Positions 44,671 to 56,202 of a stretch of DNA of 64,000 nt are shown here, piece by piece (the first letter of the stretch is position 1; every line of letters starts with the position of its first letter). Origin of the DNA: Scedosporium boydii (lineage: Eukaryota > Ascomycota > Sordariomycetes > Microascales > Microascaceae). The stretch is from positions 28,512 through 92,511 of the forward strand of contig NJFT01000162.1 of the NCBI GenBank assembly GCA_002221725.1, written 5' to 3'. The translations under genes were made by a program, and so were the position numbers. A model generated the notes under the pieces. The model did not search any database and was not told where the DNA came from. It saw only the letters and a program-made list of their open reading frames with translations.

Positions 44671-46439
44671 ATGCGGCTTCAGGCAACATGGCTGCCTCTG
44701 GCTGCCCTTATCGCTAACACAGCCGCAAACGATAAGATTGAGGCTGTTCGGGAGGTATTCAAGAGGACTTGGGACGGGTATCGTGAGTATGCCTGGGGCC
44801 ACGATAGCTTGAGGCCGGCCACGAACGGCTCCTTTGATGATAGGTAAGGTCCTTCCTCGGAACAAGAGACCAGAGAGTAGAAATACCGGTTTGGCCATGT
44901 CTTCAGGTAACTTATTGAGTTATAGGAATGGCTGGGGAGCCAGCGCAGTGGATGCTCTGAGCACAGCTATCATTATGGGTGAGACGGAAGCCGTGAGAGA
45001 TATTCTCAAGTTTATACCGACCATCGACTTCGGAACGACGAGTACAGAGGTCTCGTTATTCGAAACCACCATCCGCTATATTGGTGGTCTACTCTCAGGT
45101 TTGCGTCCCCGACACTATTTGGGTACAAAGGCCGAAAACGACTCCTAATCTGGGCTCTAGGGTATGACCTGCTGCGTGGCCCGTATAAGGACATGGCGCC
45201 AAGCAAAGAAGCTGTCGATAACTTACTCGAACAAGCCATCAGAGTTGCAGACCTCGTCAAAGTTGCTTTTGATACACCCAGCGGCGTGCCGGACAACGAC
45301 TTGATCTTTGACCCGGAGCCTCGGAGGAAAGGAACTCCGGACAACTGGGTCGCGACGGTCGGCTCGCTGGTCCTAGAATGGGAACGCCTCAGTGACCTCA
45401 CAGGGAACAGGGAGTATGGAGAGTTAGCCAAGAGGGCCCAGGCATATCTCCTTGACCCGCAACCGCCTGAACTTGAACCATTCCCCGGCTTAGTGGGTAG
45501 TCGAGTATGGGTGGACAATGGAACGTTCGTGGACGCCATGGGCGGGTGGAATGGCGGGACCGACAGCTTTTATGAGTATCTCATCAAAACGTACATCTAC
45601 GATCCGGTTCGGTTTGAATCATATAAAGATCGGTGGGTCCTCGCAGTGGAATCAAGCATGAAGCATCTAGCATCCCACCCGACGACCAGGCCGGACCTGA
45701 CATTTCTATCCATGTATTTGGGGGAAACCCTTTTCTTTTACAGTGGCCACTGTAAGAATCGCCCGTTGTTATACGAGTTAGACATTGACGACGAGGGTAC
45801 GTCGACTGGCTCTCATCTAGCTAACTCGGGTGATTAGTGGCGTGCTTCCAGGGAGGCAACTTTATCCTCGGGGGTCTCGTGCTCGACGAACCACGATACG
45901 TCAATTTTGGGCTCGAATTGACGGCAGGCTGTCGCGAGAGTTACATCCAGACGACGACGGGGATCGGGCCGGAGCTTTTCACGTGGCAGGACAACGCCAC
46001 GGCGCCCGATGCACCGAACAACTCTCCACCGCCCGAGGAGTACGCCGACTTTTATGAAAAGGCGGGGTTCTGGATTGTTAGTCCGCAGTACTCGTTGCGG
46101 CCGGAGGTGATTGAGAGCTACTACTACGCATATAGAGCTACGGGGGACGAAATGTACAGGAAATGGGCGTGGGATGCATTTGTGAAGATTAACAATACGT
46201 GCTCGGTCGGCAGCGGGGTCTCGTCGATAGCCGATGTGCAGCTAACGGTCGGAGCTCCGGTGTTTTACGATTTCCAGGAAAGCTTTTGGTTTTCCGAGGT
46301 TTTGAAGTACATCTATCTTATATTAGAAGATGATTCTGACGTCCAGGTCAAGAGGGACGGCAGCGATCTTTTTGTGTATAATACTGAGGCCCATCCAATA
46401 AGGGTGTTCGAAGGATGGGTAAACGAAAGGAGGAGATGA
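44671..46439 (+). CDS. Class I alpha-1,2-mannosidase, GH47
   Basis: Exons 44671..44843, 44926..45098, 45161..45796 and 45838..46439, giving 527 aa. GH47 enzymes trim alpha-1,2-mannose from N-glycans in the ER/Golgi or, in fungi, outside the cell. It starts with a signal peptide ([19 protein letters not shown]) without retention of a long cytosolic tail, so the enzyme is secreted or luminal. Family motifs: [86 protein letters not shown] and [26 protein letters not shown] at the end contributes the calcium-binding Thr. Intron 3 (45797-45837) is only 41 bases, near the lower limit. An in-frame Met at 44545 would precede the signal peptide and was not used. Confidence 0.95.
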
Positions 46440-46822
46440 AGCAGAGGGCTAAACGGGGGATGCGGACGAAGCTAACAAGGACGGGGCGGCGTCAAATCGA
46501 CGAGGGGTGGCGGAAGCTTGCCGGGGATTTCGGTGATTTCGGGGATACTGCTTTTTTTGAAGCAGTCCCGTCGAGGACGTTTGTACAAGCAGGAAAGTCT
46601 AATGCTAAGGAATGTGTCGAGTGGAGATTGTTCATTTTTTATAATAATAAGTTTTGCGGCAGTACTAGCGCCCATGAGTCTCGTTTGTAAGAAGACTCTA
46701 CTCTCCAGATAAACTGATCTACTCAAAGAGAGCCATCACGGTACTTTGGCGCAGGAACACACACACACACCCTCTCTACCCTCTCTCCCCCCTCTCAGGA
46801 ATGTGGTGTCATCCTAATCCTC
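46440..46822. other. Short convergent intergenic region
   Basis: No gene is seen. A short (AC)n run lies at 46757-46770, followed by a CCCTCTC-rich tract. Confidence 0.5.
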
Positions 46823-47053
46823 TTACGCACCACCCTCCCGCTTGGCATATTCCTCCTCTATCGCCTCCTCATAGAGACGATCAGCCTCCTTCTCGGCCTC
46901 GGTCTTGGGCCGCGTCGACCCAGCACCAGTGTCAACGCCGGCACCAGTGGGGCGAGAGGTGGAGGTAGAGTCACTGATGTTCGCCTGTTGCTGGTGGCTC
47001 TCGTCGCCTCCGGAGTTCTGCTTGGACACGGACTCGCTATGAGGCTCGGCCAT
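46823..47053 (-). CDS. Small conserved-looking acidic protein of unknown function
   Basis: Single exon, 76 aa, start MAEPHSESVSKQNSG. The N-terminal two thirds are polar and disordered with Ser/Thr/Gln (ISDSTSTSRPTGAGVDTGAG). The C-terminus is a highly charged helix (TEAEKEADRLYEEAIEEEY) ending AKREGGA. I believe similar short proteins with this C-terminal helix occur in other filamentous ascomycetes, but I cannot name one. Upstream A/T tracts and a 2.1 kb divergent spacer shared with ccc1 are compatible with a promoter. The function is not assigned. Confidence 0.65.
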   Translation of the reverse strand: MAEPHSESVSKQNSGGDESHQQQANISDSTSTSRPTGAGVDTGAGSTRPKTEAEKEADRLYEEAIEEEYAKREGGA

Positions 47054-47838
47054 TGTTGCGGTTTTTTTTTCTTTGTGTGTCTTTTTTTGAGGAGAGAAGG
47101 GTGCTAGTGGATGGGTTTCGGATAAGAGTGGGATGGGGAGCGGGAACGACGATGAATAGCTTTCCAAGTGTCTTAGCCCCGCAAGTTCGGAGATGACGGC
47201 AAATGGTTGTGTCGGACTCGGGAATTTGGATCAGGACTTGATGAGGAGGATACAAGCGCAGAAGTGTATGGAAGGTGTGAGGAGGGGGTAGAGGCTGTAC
47301 GGAGTAGAGGCGATCGCGGGGAATTAGAATTGGAGCCGTTCTTATAGGTCCCCTGCAAATGTGTGTGTCTATGACCGACCTGCGATGATTACGTCAATCG
47401 TCGACGACCTGCATCACAACAATTGAGCAATCAATTTGCTCGACCTGCGAAGTACGACATCCTTTTGCCACTTGGTGACGACGAGGGACAGCACAAGTCG
47501 AGTCACGCCTCGAGTCCGATTGAGTGGCGGCTCTGCTGCCTGGAAAATACTCAATACTCAGTATTGGTGGGCGGGCTCCCTCTTGCCGCCTGGCTAGCCA
47601 GGCCACCTCAGTTCCTCAACTGTGCTCAGGCCCGATGGATGGATCAATTGATGGGTAGCCGAGCGTCTCGCTAGAATACCTCTCATTACCAAAGGCGTAA
47701 CTTCCATCGACACAATGTCGTAGATTAGATGCATTTGATCAGTTCGCACTTCATAGTCAATTGTTAATGTAGTTTGATGTTACGCAGTCTTCTCATCTTC
47801 TCTCTCCCCTCGTTCTCAAAGAGAATGTACTTATCAAT

Positions 47839-47856
47839 TACGAAGTATACTTCGTA
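47839..47856. repeat. Perfect 18-bp palindrome TACGAAGTATACTTCGTA
   Basis: Two inverted copies of the dispersed TACGAAGTA motif are directly abutted, forming a perfect palindrome in intergenic DNA. Confidence 0.85.
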
Positions 47857-48836
47857 CTACAGTTCTAATTCCAAGTCTTTCCTCAACCAGATCTATGGGT
47901 TTCAATGAAACACAGTAACCCATCAAATGATCAAATGCGAAGAGCCTTTGCTAGTAGAGACTCGAGGACATACGAACTACAAATCGCATCGGCCTAAATG
48001 AGACAAACAAAGGTGAAAATAGAACAAGCTCAAGTATACAGGACATAGTTGAGGATATTAGATACTCCAGTTACCATTGAATTTTACAGTGTCAAGGTAC
48101 TGAGGACATCTCCTTCCTATGACAAAGTACATTGATGTATCAACTTCAAGTGTTCACAAAGCACTCCATCTTGGTACATAGTACTCAAGGAGAAACAAAG
48201 AAAGCACAGGCAAGCTCAAGCAGTGCTTACAATTGTATACATACTGCACATGTGCTCTAGACATTTCCGGAATACCCCAAAATTTAGCAGAGTCTGATTG
48301 AGCTAAGCAGCACTCAGTAGTGTTCAATCCACAGCAGAGGACGGACCCGTGCATGCCGGCGAGGCAGCTCCGTTCCTGGATCTAAGCCAATAGAGTTCTC
48401 GCTAATCTTGCTGACCCATTCGGTCTTCTTCCTATTTGCGGACTTCACAACAACTGCTCAGATGCCCATCTTGGATGCAAGCTTTGATGCAGGCTTTGGA
48501 ATGTGGACAAGGGTCAAGGTGCATGCAGCAGGGGGTAATCATCCTGTACTTTGTAGTTTTTCTAATCCACTAACATGAGCATGTTGAGCAAGATTGGTCA
48601 CTAACATGGAACTCACTAACATGGCGGAGACGATGGATACTAGATCTACCTACCTCCCTTCCTTCTCTCTTCTCGTGTCCCTGCTGACCAAACATCAGCA
48701 TCAAATCTGGTTCATTATCCTTCCTGCATCTTTGCATCTTGCCTTGCCTGTCTTTATAGTGACATACCATCCCACGAGGAACTTCTGTGCATCTGCCTCT
48801 TCCACTCGCTTCTCTTCTTGTGTTATTCTCACATTC

Positions 48837-48884
48837 TCACATACTCATATACCCATATACTCATATACTCATATACTCATATAC
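48837..48884 (+). repeat. Tandem octamer repeat (TCATATAC)6
   Basis: Six contiguous 8-base units; the first is TCACATAC, the third CCATATAC and the rest exact. It lies about 260 bases upstream of the ccc1 ATG, in the promoter or 5' leader. Confidence 0.9.
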
Positions 48885-49143
48885 AGAGTGCACCTGCCTC
48901 TAGATTCAATTTCTTCTCCGTTGCTATACTCAGAAGCTCTCTCTTCTTCTCATCTACACCTCTCAAACATTCTCTTCTCATCTCTTCTTGTCCATCACAT
49001 ATCCAGCATCCCTTGCAAACTCCATCCTTTGTCCCACAGCATTTGCCATCGAGGACCGGAGACGTACTCATCTCTCCCACTTGACGGATCCGCCGCTTGT
49101 TCTCTCATTCCAAAACACCCATCAGTTACGCCTGACCCAAATT

Positions 49144-50215
49144 ATGTCGGTGGCCTTGTTGAAGAAGGCTATCTTTGGCGCCCCGACCGGCACTCCCATT
49201 CCTCCTGAGGATGGCGAGCGACCGGATAACAACCGCCGCTCCTCAGCTGCTGACACAATAATCGAATCCGATATTGAATCACTGAACCCCAAGGGTGGTG
49301 GCGGTGGTAAAAGCAAGAGCAAGATCGACCCTCGCATTATCTCGGATGCTACTATCGGACTCTCGGATGGCCTCACCGTCCCTTTTGCCTTGACCGCCGG
49401 CTTGTCTGCTCTCGGAGACACCAAGGTTGTTATCTATGGAGGCTTCGCTGAGCTCATTGCCGGAGCGTTGTCTATGGGTCTTGGAGGATACCTCGGTGCC
49501 AAAAGCGAGGCGTAAGTAATTTTCGTCTCCCTGTCCTCCCTTTCACCCACTCCCACTCCCACCAACCTCTAGCATCCAGCTGTGCCTCAAGCCGGCTCCT
49601 CTGTTAAGCAGATCGTAAGCTTTACTAACACGTGACGGCCATAGTGCTTCCTACCGCGAGACACTGGCTGACACAGAAGCCATGGTCAAAAACGACCCGG
49701 TTTCCGTCCATTCTGACATCCGTGACGTATTCAAGCCTTTCGAGCTTGATCGATCCGACCTTGAAAGCCTCGTGGACCACTTGGCCGCGTCCCCCAAGGT
49801 CGTTGATTTCCTCATGCAGTTCCACCACTGCTCTCTCGAGCCCCCCACGAACCGCGCCTTCACCTCCGCCTTCACCATCGCCATGGGCTACTTCCTCGGA
49901 GGCTTCATCCCCCTCCTCCCTTACTTCTTCGTCGACCAGGTCTTCCACGGTCTCTACATCTCCGTCGGCGTCATGGCCCTGGCTCTCTTTGTCTTCGGTT
50001 ACGTCAAGACCTGCGTTGTCTGCGGTTGGCGCGGAGCCCATCGTGTCTTGCAAGGCATCTATGGCGGCCTGCAGATGGTCGTCATTGGCGGCGTTGCTGC
50101 GGGCTCTGCCATGGGTCTTGTGATGGCCTTTAACCACATCTCGGATTCGGGCGATGGCGCCATCTTTGGCGGTCGAGCGACACAGTTCGTGTCCGTGGGT
50201 GACAATCAGTTGTAG
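49144..50215 (+). CDS. ccc1: Vacuolar iron/manganese transporter, CCC1/VIT1 family
   Basis: Exons 49144..49511 and 49645..50215, giving 312 aa. CCC1 moves Fe2+ and Mn2+ from cytosol into the vacuole, protecting against iron excess. A soluble N-terminus of about 65 residues with a Gly/Lys stretch precedes five membrane segments. Helix 1 carries the family signature DATIGLSDGLTVPFALTAGL, and the next is GGFAELIAGALSMGLGGYLG with its conserved Glu and Met. A cytosolic metal-binding helical region (ASYRETLADTEAMVKNDP...HSDIRDVFKPF) follows the intron. Then come AIAMGYFLGG-like TIAMGYFLGGFIPLLPYFFV, GVMALALFVFGYVKT and GGLQMVVIGGVAAGSAMGLV. The intron is phase 2 and holds an unused downstream AG. 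HapX/CCAAT or GATA control is usual for the family, but I could not identify such sites with confidence. Confidence 0.95.
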
Positions 50216-50874
50216 TCACGTCGCAACCTCGCCCGGCCACGTCTCCCACCTAGCGGTTTTTTTTTTTTTTTTGGTTTGTTTCTTTTTCCATGTGGTTTCT
50301 CGGCGCATTTACGGCATGGTGCTTCCTCCCTCCTCAGCTCTGCCCCCCTCTCTTGTTTTTTCCTCTTTCCTTTCTCTCTTTATGATACGACGCATAGATT
50401 CAGCGTGATACCACCGCGAGGCGAGCATAGGCGTGGTTTTAGGCAGGAAAAAAAAAGGCGTTGGTTGATTGACATGTTTCAAGTTCAAGCATGGATGGTG
50501 GTTATTCTTGCATCCCCTCAAAAAGAAGAGCAAGTCGGCGAGAGATTCGGAAAATCTTCATGTATTCTCCGAGTCCTTCAGTGTAGTTATCATCATTATA
50601 GGGGCAATGGTCTGTACATCCTCTCGAGGAACAGACCATCGATACTCTTCTTTAATTATCACATCATTGATGTATAAAATCAAGTACGTAGGTGCGTGTG
50701 TGCTGGTGTGTCCTCGAAGGGAGCGAAATATCAATGGATCCGAAAGTTAAAAATGAAGCCAAAAAAAAAAAAAAAAAAGATTAATGAAAGGACCTGCGCT
50801 CTGATCTACCCCATTATCTTACACAATACACCACCGCTAATCGCTAGGCAACATGTAATAGACCTTCTCGAGTC
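50216..50874. other. Convergent intergenic region ccc1 / NAPE-PLD-like
   Basis: No gene is seen. T-rich tracts at 50260-50272 and A-rich tracts at 50447-50456 and 50761-50778 are consistent with 3' UTRs of the two converging genes. Confidence 0.5.
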
Positions 50875-52240
50875 TTAAAACTCGCGGCTCTCGCCGATGT
50901 CGCAAATGTCAAACACGCCAGTCTCGGGAATGCCCTTTTTCTTGAGCGCCTCCCGCAACTGTTTGGGAGGGTCATGAACCTCCTCCGACGTAAGTACCCA
51001 AGTACCCCAGTGGATACTCATGGCATTGGCACACTTGGTTTCTTGGAAGATCTCGACTGCATCGTAGGGGTTAATGTGCATGGGCGAAAAGGCGGCACGC
51101 GGATAGTAGGCGCCGATGGGAATAAGACCGAGGTCGAAGGGCCCACGATGGTCACCAATCTGCTTGAACTGGGGACAGCGCGGCAGATCCGCGTAGTCCG
51201 GGCCGTAGTCGTCAATGGCCCTGGGCAGATAGGGCACAGCGCGATATCCGGTATCCCCGGCGAACCAGAGAGACTTGCCGCCGGACTTGACGGCCCATGA
51301 GCACCAAAGCGTCCTGTCCCTGTCGAACAAGCCCCTCGCCGACGAATGCTGAGCCGGCGTACATGATATCCTGGCCGAGATAGCCCTAGGCTCGCCAGAA
51401 TCGTCGCCTTCTTTACCGTCCACGGCCAAGGAAAATTCAACGTCCTCCCACCAATCGAGTTCCGTAACGGAGTTGATACCGACCTTCTTGAACCATTTTT
51501 CAAGTCCCTTCGGGACGAAGAAGTGTACATTGGGATGTCGCTTCTTCACCTCGAGGACCGACGGGTGGGAGAGATGGTCGTAGTGGCTATGACTGATGAG
51601 CACTGCGTCGACGGTGGGGATGTCGGCGAGCTCGCAGGGCTGTTCCGTATACCGCTTCGGGCCAAGAAAGCTAAATGGCGAGCATCTATCCTCAAAGACA
51701 GGGTCGCAGAGGACTCGAAGACCAGAGGGGAACTCGATGTAGTAGCATGAATGGCCAAGCCAGGTCGCACGAAGCTGGTCCGATGCGGTGCGGTCGGGTA
51801 GGAATGTAGGCTTGAGGACGGGGACGGTTGGGGGGGTAGTGACGACGGGTTGGAGTTCTCCGGCGAAGCGCGCCCTGGGCACCACCCACGGATCAGTTGT
51901 CTCGGACGCTGAACTGTTGGGCATACAAGGCCCAGTCGGGGACTTACTTGAGCATGACTCGCAGGATATGCAGCAGGCCAATACCCGAACCCCACGATGG
52001 GTAGGGATTGCGGAATTTGATTAGATGTCCGCCGTTGAGGACATGATGGGGCTTCGAGACGGCTTCCTCGGGCACGGAAGCTGAATCGGCTACCTTGGTG
52101 ATCGTTTGGGCGTACGTCGCCATTCTCGGTAGGCTCGCGCTGGACAAGGAAGGGACGAATAATTGCTTGATGCTTTGCGCCGAGATTGGGGGGATTCTGG
52201 ATGGGAGAAGGAGTCGAAGATACGACAGAGCTTGATGCAT
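50875..52240 (-). CDS. NAPE-PLD-like metallo-beta-lactamase-fold hydrolase (Fmp30-like)
   Basis: Complement of exons 51948..52240 and 50875..51913, giving 443 aa. Relatives hydrolyse N-acyl-phosphatidylethanolamine; yeast Fmp30 is a mitochondrial inner-membrane member. The N-terminus (MHQALSYLRLLLPSRIPPIS) is basic and hydrophobic, fitting mitochondrial targeting. A second Met at residue 40 (MATYAQTIT) is an alternative cytosolic start. Fold motifs: ATWLGHSCYYIEFPSG, GLRVLCDPVFEDRCSPFSF, the zinc motif H-x-H-x-D-H in LISHSHYDHLS, PAQHSSARG, LWFAGDTGYR, LGLIPIGAYYPR, and MHINPYDAV...MSIHWGTW with a late His ligand. The intron is only 34 bases (51914-51947), unusually short, with donor GTAAGT and acceptor CAACAG. 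It keeps the frame, and the alternative without it also needs checking. Confidence 0.88.
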
Positions 52241-53262
52241 GATAGCGCCCAGAATCTCGTCCGGGCTACCTATGTAATATATATAGTAATACTACATATA
52301 AAGTCCCTATCGAATCGCTACCACGGCTAGGACCAGTGGCCCTCCAAGACGATGAATGAGGAAAATGGTGTGCTTGCAGAGAGATGGGTAACACAGAAGG
52401 GGGGGAAGATTGAGTGTAAGCTCCCAAAGACTTAACTGGCTAGGAATTAAGACTGTTCCCTAGCTCGGAGTTTAAGCTCTTCCTGCTGCCCATTCAAGAT
52501 CGATTCAATCAATCAAAATGCAACGAGCGCACAAGTACGAAGTACAAGTCCGCTACAACTTAGACTAAAAGTGTACCTGAACACCACGCGTCATTCGCAT
52601 GGGTATCAAAGATCGCGCTGACTGTCTCCAAGTTTCGCAGGTAGAAAGCTATATTATTAATAATATCGCATTGGGAATTAAGAATCGGGGATCGGAGTTA
52701 AGTCGATGGGCCACCCCGGCATATAAATTAGGCCGGCGGCCCGGTAATATACGCGCGGATACGAGAGAAAGCGTTGAGCGTTGTTGCCTGTGATGCATCC
52801 TTCTTCAAGTTCTTGACTGTCGAAAAAATCCTGTTCACGAAATGACGTGGCACTCGAGCCGGCAAGTCCGCGGCTGTCAAACAACCATCCAATGCGTCAC
52901 CCAGTGCTGCCTCGTAGCAAGCGGTCATCACTCTGACGGACAATGAGTAACTGTCCTCGGCCTCAGCGTCTCATTCACAACTACAGCATATTAGAGGCCC
53001 AAACGCGCGAAGTTGAGTCTATCGCCGTAGCGATTAGAGCCTTCGACCAAGGCTGCTGTTCAAGAAGAATAAATGGAAAAGAATTCAACATTGTCCAAGT
53101 TCGTTACACATCTCCAGATTTAGAAGTCCGCCATTACACAAACTCCGTCCGTAGAAGAGCAACGCTACCGCCGACTAACCGTTACTCCGGGGTCATTAAT
53201 CCATCATGCATCCGTCTCACGGCCGGTTCTACGTCACCGGGCACTGCCCTTGACACAGCCTC
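52241..53262. other. Intergenic between NAPE-PLD-like and NDC80 genes
   Basis: Tandem minus-strand genes flank it. One motif copy lies at 52536-52544. A plus-strand ORF at 52943-53347 overlaps the NDC80 3' end and lacks any family motif, so it was not called. Confidence 0.5.
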
Positions 53263-55689
53263 TCACAAATCCAAAGCGCGGGTATCTTCCCCCATCTCGT
53301 CACTGCCCAACTCCTTTTCCAGCTCATCGGCAACAAAGCCTTCGTAGTCATCCAAGTTCTTTTGGATATGAATCTTGAATTTGATGACGTCATTTAGAAT
53401 TCGGTCGATCTCGGTGTGAAGCTCTTCCCTCAGGGCGTTTGCCCGGACGGTAAGTTGCTCGTATCTAAGATTCGTTCCTGTTAGCCATGATTGGGTTTGC
53501 GATGGTTGTAATTAGGCAACTGCTCAGGGCAAAAACATACTCGATATTTGTGTTCATCTCCCTCTGTTCCATCAGCTGGACGGACTCCGTCAGACCCGCA
53601 CGCATTTTGGCGAGCTCCTTCTCCATCTTCTCGATCTGAGCGTCGGAGTTGAGCTTCTGGGCAGTGGTAACCTAATGTTGACAAGTTAGCTAAGGGGGTC
53701 CCAAACCTCGGGCGCAGAAAGACGGAGTAGGAACCAAGCTCTTACCTCCTTGGTTTTTTCGTATTCTTCCTCAGCAGCCCGTACGCGATGGCCTAGTGCT
53801 TCAACCTCGTTGCGTTTGTCCTCGATAGCCTCCTTAATGCCGTCGAGGAGATCATGATCTTTCATCATGACGTCCATCGCAACGCTGCGTCTCTCAGAAA
53901 TCTCCTTCTTAAGGGAAACTAGGCTGTTCCTGACCTGACCGCGGAGGTCGAGGTTCAGAATATGAGCAGGCTGATAACCGGAAGTTGGGTCGGCTAATAA
54001 TCTGTCGCTCGAGTTCGACCCGTTTAGCTGCGAAGAAGTGAAATCCGGCCCATCGTTGACTGTGAGGTGGAGCTCGTAGTCATTACCGTTCGCGTTAGCG
54101 GCGGCGGCGGGAATAAGCGCAATTTGGTACGCAAGTGTGTTGTACTTGTCCACCATGCGTTCAAGCTCGTCGAGTCTTTTGCTGGCTTCCGATTCTTTCT
54201 CGGCCACTTTCTTCTTGATATCATCAAGGCGCTGTGATGCCGACTCGATGCCCTTCTGGAGCCGCTCTCTCTCGGCAGTCATGCGGTCGATATCCTGCAT
54301 GCTGATTCCGAGATCGTCGACCGCTTTTTGTAGATTTCTCCTCTCCTCCTCGACTTCTCCGAGCTCTTCCGACAACTTATCGAGCTCTTCCTGGAGGATC
54401 TGGATGCGGTTCTCGTACTTCTCCGATCGTTGTTGGGCCAGAGCGTTATATTCCTCAAACTTGACTTTGTCCTCCTCCATGATCTTGAAATGGTTATCGA
54501 GGACGGCCGGGTCCGGAGTGGACTTCTCCAGATCTTCAATCTCTTTTTGCAACCTCGCATTCTCCGCCTCTAGCATTTCAAGCTCGGAGAGGTACTTGGA
54601 ATTTGATTCTTCGAACGCCAGAGCCATCGCTTGAACGTGAGGAGCCAGAACCCTCTCCGCATCTTCGTCACCGGCATCCTCATCCATGGCCAACCAATCC
54701 CTATAGGCTTTGCTGAGAAAGTCGAAAATAATACGGTCCCCGCTCACGTCAATTCCAGACTCGAGGCAAGCATCGTCATACCGACCGCAGGAGTAGCCAT
54801 CGAGCATTTGGGCGAGCTGCATCATCCAGTGAAGCAGGCCGAGAAAAGTACTCCAATTTTGACCGCCCACCGCCGCAATTTGGCTCTTGGTTATGCTCTT
54901 CTCATAGGGATACCTGAGCTGCTTGAGGATCGGCGGCACTTCCTGGTCAATGTTCTTCTGAAATTTATGACTCGGATCGATTCTGTGGTATAGCCATTGG
55001 AACATGTAATTGAAATCCTTTTGGGTCGGCGATTTAACAATGTTCTGGGTGAGGACGTGCTTCATTTCCATCTCGAAGTTGTGCTGGACGAGATAATCTA
55101 AGAGTTCTTGCCCGATTCGAGCCTGGTAAGATCGATCCTTCAGAGGCCGTGGGTCTCGAGGAACGCCGGCGGGCTGGGGAGCTTGCTGGAAGAAACTCTG
55201 GTGCGACACATGGCCGGCGGTAGAAGCGCGCGATCGGTACACACTACTCCTCCTGTCTGCATCGGCAGAGGCGCGGCCGGACATTGCGCCAGTCGCGAAT
55301 GCTGGCTTGGACGTCTGGAAGGATGTCCTCTTCACCGATGAGAGGCCTATGTCCGCTAGGTTGGTCCCCGAAGACGATCGTTGAAATAATGGCTGGCTTG
55401 GGCGAGACATCGCGAGGGACTGCCTGTGTCCCGACATGCTTCTCCCATGGCTGCTGGAGAACTGCGCGCTCGCTACGGGATTTGATCGCTTCATCGCCGA
55501 AGATGGTTGTGGTATGCTCGTATTATTGAAGTTTATGCCGCCAAGCGTCTACCAGGAAGGTGAAATCCCCTCATCATCAGTCTAACACTTCTATAAAGTC
55601 TGCATCGCGAGGGGCTAGAAGGAGGTTATTGGAAGTTGACTTACCTCGCGAGGTCTGCGCACGCTCCACAGACCAGTGTCTTGCGACAT
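53263..55689 (-). CDS. ndc80: Kinetochore protein NDC80
   Basis: Complement of exons 55645..55689, 53746..55548, 53541..53671 and 53263..53464, giving 726 aa. Ndc80 is the microtubule-binding subunit of the Ndc80-Nuf2-Spc24-Spc25 outer kinetochore complex. Seen in order: a basic disordered tail (about residues 1-110, with many Ser/Arg, an Aurora B-type target in general); a calponin-homology domain ([76 protein letters not shown]); and a very long coiled coil from about 290 to the end, with a Gly/Asn/Asp break near 500 ([13 protein letters not shown]). Exon 1 encodes just 15 residues ([15 protein letters not shown]). Exon coordinates between 53541 and 53746 are good to about one base. The gene is divergent from pex14. 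Confidence 0.95.
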
Positions 55690-56202
55690 CTTGGTGTAGT
55701 CCTTTAGTGGAGATGATCTGTTTTCTCTTTCTTTCTTTATCCTCTTCGGGGGGAAATAGCCGAAACCGAGGAGCGACTTGATATCAAGATTGCAAAAGGC
55801 TGGTCAAGATGGACAAGATCTCTCTGCCCAAGGCTTGTGTGCGATTGTCGATGATTGGACTGTTGCTACGGCGAATGTAAACAAAGCAATAATGCAGACT
55901 GATTGGGTAATTGTGCTTCACCCTGCTTCAGCGGGCATGGGCCATGTCCTAGGTACCTTGTACACTACTTCGTAGATCCTAGGCAGATCTGGTATTCTCC
56001 CAGGCCATCACGTGCTGCACCAGAGCCCAATGAGTACGTGCCGATAATTTTCCACTGTCTGAGCTCGGGGCTGTCATGCCTCGGCTGGCATACGGGGTAG
56101 TGTACGGAAGTTGTCCTGCTCTGGCTATGAATACTTTTAACCACGACCACGAGACAAGGCGATGAACTGAATCTTCGTCCTTCCATCTCGTCGAACTCAA
56201 CC
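55690..56202. promoter_or_regulatory. Divergent promoter region NDC80 / PEX14
   Basis: About 510 bases separate the two start codons. The region contains one TACTTCGTA copy at 55966-55974. No TATA box or named operator was recognised. Confidence 0.5.

Larger units (their letters stand above)
47054..49143. other. Intergenic, 2.1 kb divergent region, small protein / ccc1
   Basis: No gene is supported. It contains the perfect 18-base palindrome at 47839-47856, another motif copy near 47448, an A/T-richer stretch at 47690-48350 and the octamer tandem repeat in the ccc1 leader. Confidence 0.5.

Noticed and set aside
49625..50137. 170-codon minus-strand ORF
   Set aside because: Antisense shadow of the ccc1 second exon.
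52943..53347. 134-codon plus-strand ORF
   Set aside because: Runs into the last NDC80 exon from the opposite strand and shows no family motif.
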